From: Burkholderiaceae bacterium
GTDB lineage: Bacteria; Pseudomonadota; Gammaproteobacteria; Burkholderiales; Burkholderiaceae
Reading direction: 5' to 3'
Assembly (NCBI GenBank): GCA_023253905.1
Contig: JALREG010000216.1
Location: 1-7,818 of the forward strand
Length of the DNA: 7,818 nt
Shown: positions 7,469 to 7,818 of the stretch, piece after piece
Position numbering within the stretch: position 1 is the stretch's first letter
Layout: each line of letters begins with the position of its first letter
Notes under the pieces: generated by a model
Databases searched by the model: none
Seen by the model: only the letters and a program-made list of their open reading frames with translations
Told to the model about the DNA's origin: nothing
Program-made: the position numbers and the translations under genes

Positions 7469-7818
7469 ATGCGCCCCCGGGTTACGGCCGACGCATCGGC
7501 AAAGCCCGCGCCAGGCACGTCGGGCGGCACGCGCAGGGTCCGCAGCGTCTCGCCCATTACACGCGAAAACAGCGGCCCGGCCACCTGTCCGCCATAGTGT
7601 TTGCCAGCCGACGGCTCGTCGATCATCACCGCCACAACAAAACGCGGCTCCGATACCGGCGCGAGGCCGACGAAGGACGATACGTATTTGTTCACGTATC
7701 GGCCGTTTTCGATCTTGTGCGCAGTACCGGTCTTGCCTGCCACCCGGTAGCCCGCGACCTGCGCCTGAGGGGCCGTTCCACCCGGCCCCGCTGCAAGTTC
7801 GAGCATGCGACGGACAAT
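7465..7818 (-). CDS. ftsI: FtsI (PBP3), septal class B transpeptidase (C-terminal end, cut by window edge)
   Basis: C-terminal 117 residues of the division-specific penicillin-binding protein, which cross-links peptidoglycan at the septum in partnership with FtsW. The frame is open to the right edge, so the ATG at 7806 is an internal Met and not a start. The visible part carries the third transpeptidase motif KTGTA (residues 29-33 of the fragment), then KYVSSFVGLAPVSEPRFVVAVMIDEP and YGGQVAGPLFSRVM, all typical of FtsI. A tail of about 20 residues follows the catalytic domain (from LRVPPD to GRM). The SxxK and SxN motifs, the transmembrane anchor and the dimerisation domain lie outside the window. 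FtsI is chosen over other class B proteins by its place directly before murE. The stop codon overlaps the murE GTG by three bases within GTGA. Confidence 0.95.
   Translation of the reverse strand: MVRRMLELAAGPGGTAPQAQVAGYRVAGKTGTAHKIENGRYVNKYVSSFVGLAPVSEPRFVVAVMIDEPSAGKHYGGQVAGPLFSRVMGETLRTLRVPPDVPGAGFADASAVTRGRM

Noticed and set aside
7465..7806. A small separate gene starting at the ATG at 7806
   Set aside because: The frame is open beyond 7806 to the window edge and the product is the C-terminal part of FtsI, starting in the middle of its transpeptidase domain.
1..7818. A novel or accessory system such as a defence island, prophage or mobile element
   Set aside because: Every base is accounted for by canonical dcw genes in standard order with intact frames. 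There is no integrase, transposase, tRNA or CRISPR-like repeat and no obvious shift in composition.

Overview
The window is a contiguous piece of the division and cell-wall (dcw) gene cluster, lying entirely on the minus strand. In transcription order, from the right edge to the left, it holds the 3' end of ftsI, then murE, murF, mraY, murD, ftsW and the 5' part of murG. Only ftsI and murG are cut by the window. The DNA is high-GC. The gene order, the 389-residue MraY, the enlarged MurD and the [14 protein letters not shown] MurF all point to a betaproteobacterium, most likely in Burkholderiales. That placement rests on remembered family features, not on a search. MurE carries the DNPR motif of meso-diaminopimelate-adding enzymes, so a Gram-negative type peptidoglycan is expected.

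Layout by position: ftsI end (7465-7818), murE (5834-7468), murF (4447-5841, with a GTG alternative at 5862), mraY (3278-4447), murD (1675-3267), ftsW (476-1681), murG start (1-479). Five of the six junctions are overlaps of 1 to 8 bases (GTGA, an 8-base overlap, TGATG, a 7-base overlap, ATGA). The sixth, mraY to murD, has a gap of 10 bases. There is no room for a separate promoter or terminator between genes and I see none, so the piece reads as one translationally coupled transcription unit whose promoter lies off the right edge.

The genes form one pathway. MurD (not in pathway order on the DNA) adds D-Glu to UDP-MurNAc-L-Ala, MurE adds meso-A2pm, and MurF adds D-Ala-D-Ala. MraY transfers phospho-MurNAc-pentapeptide to undecaprenyl phosphate (lipid I), and MurG adds GlcNAc to give lipid II. 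FtsW polymerises and FtsI cross-links lipid II at the septum.

I found no mobile element, RNA gene, CRISPR array or accessory system. The points that deserve a second look are small: a MurF with no lysine where the family's carbamylated lysine is expected, a cluster of GC-rich palindromes inside a family-variable insertion of murD, the murE/murF junction with a Pro/Gly-rich MurE tail and ambiguous murF start, and two substitutions in otherwise conserved MurD motifs.
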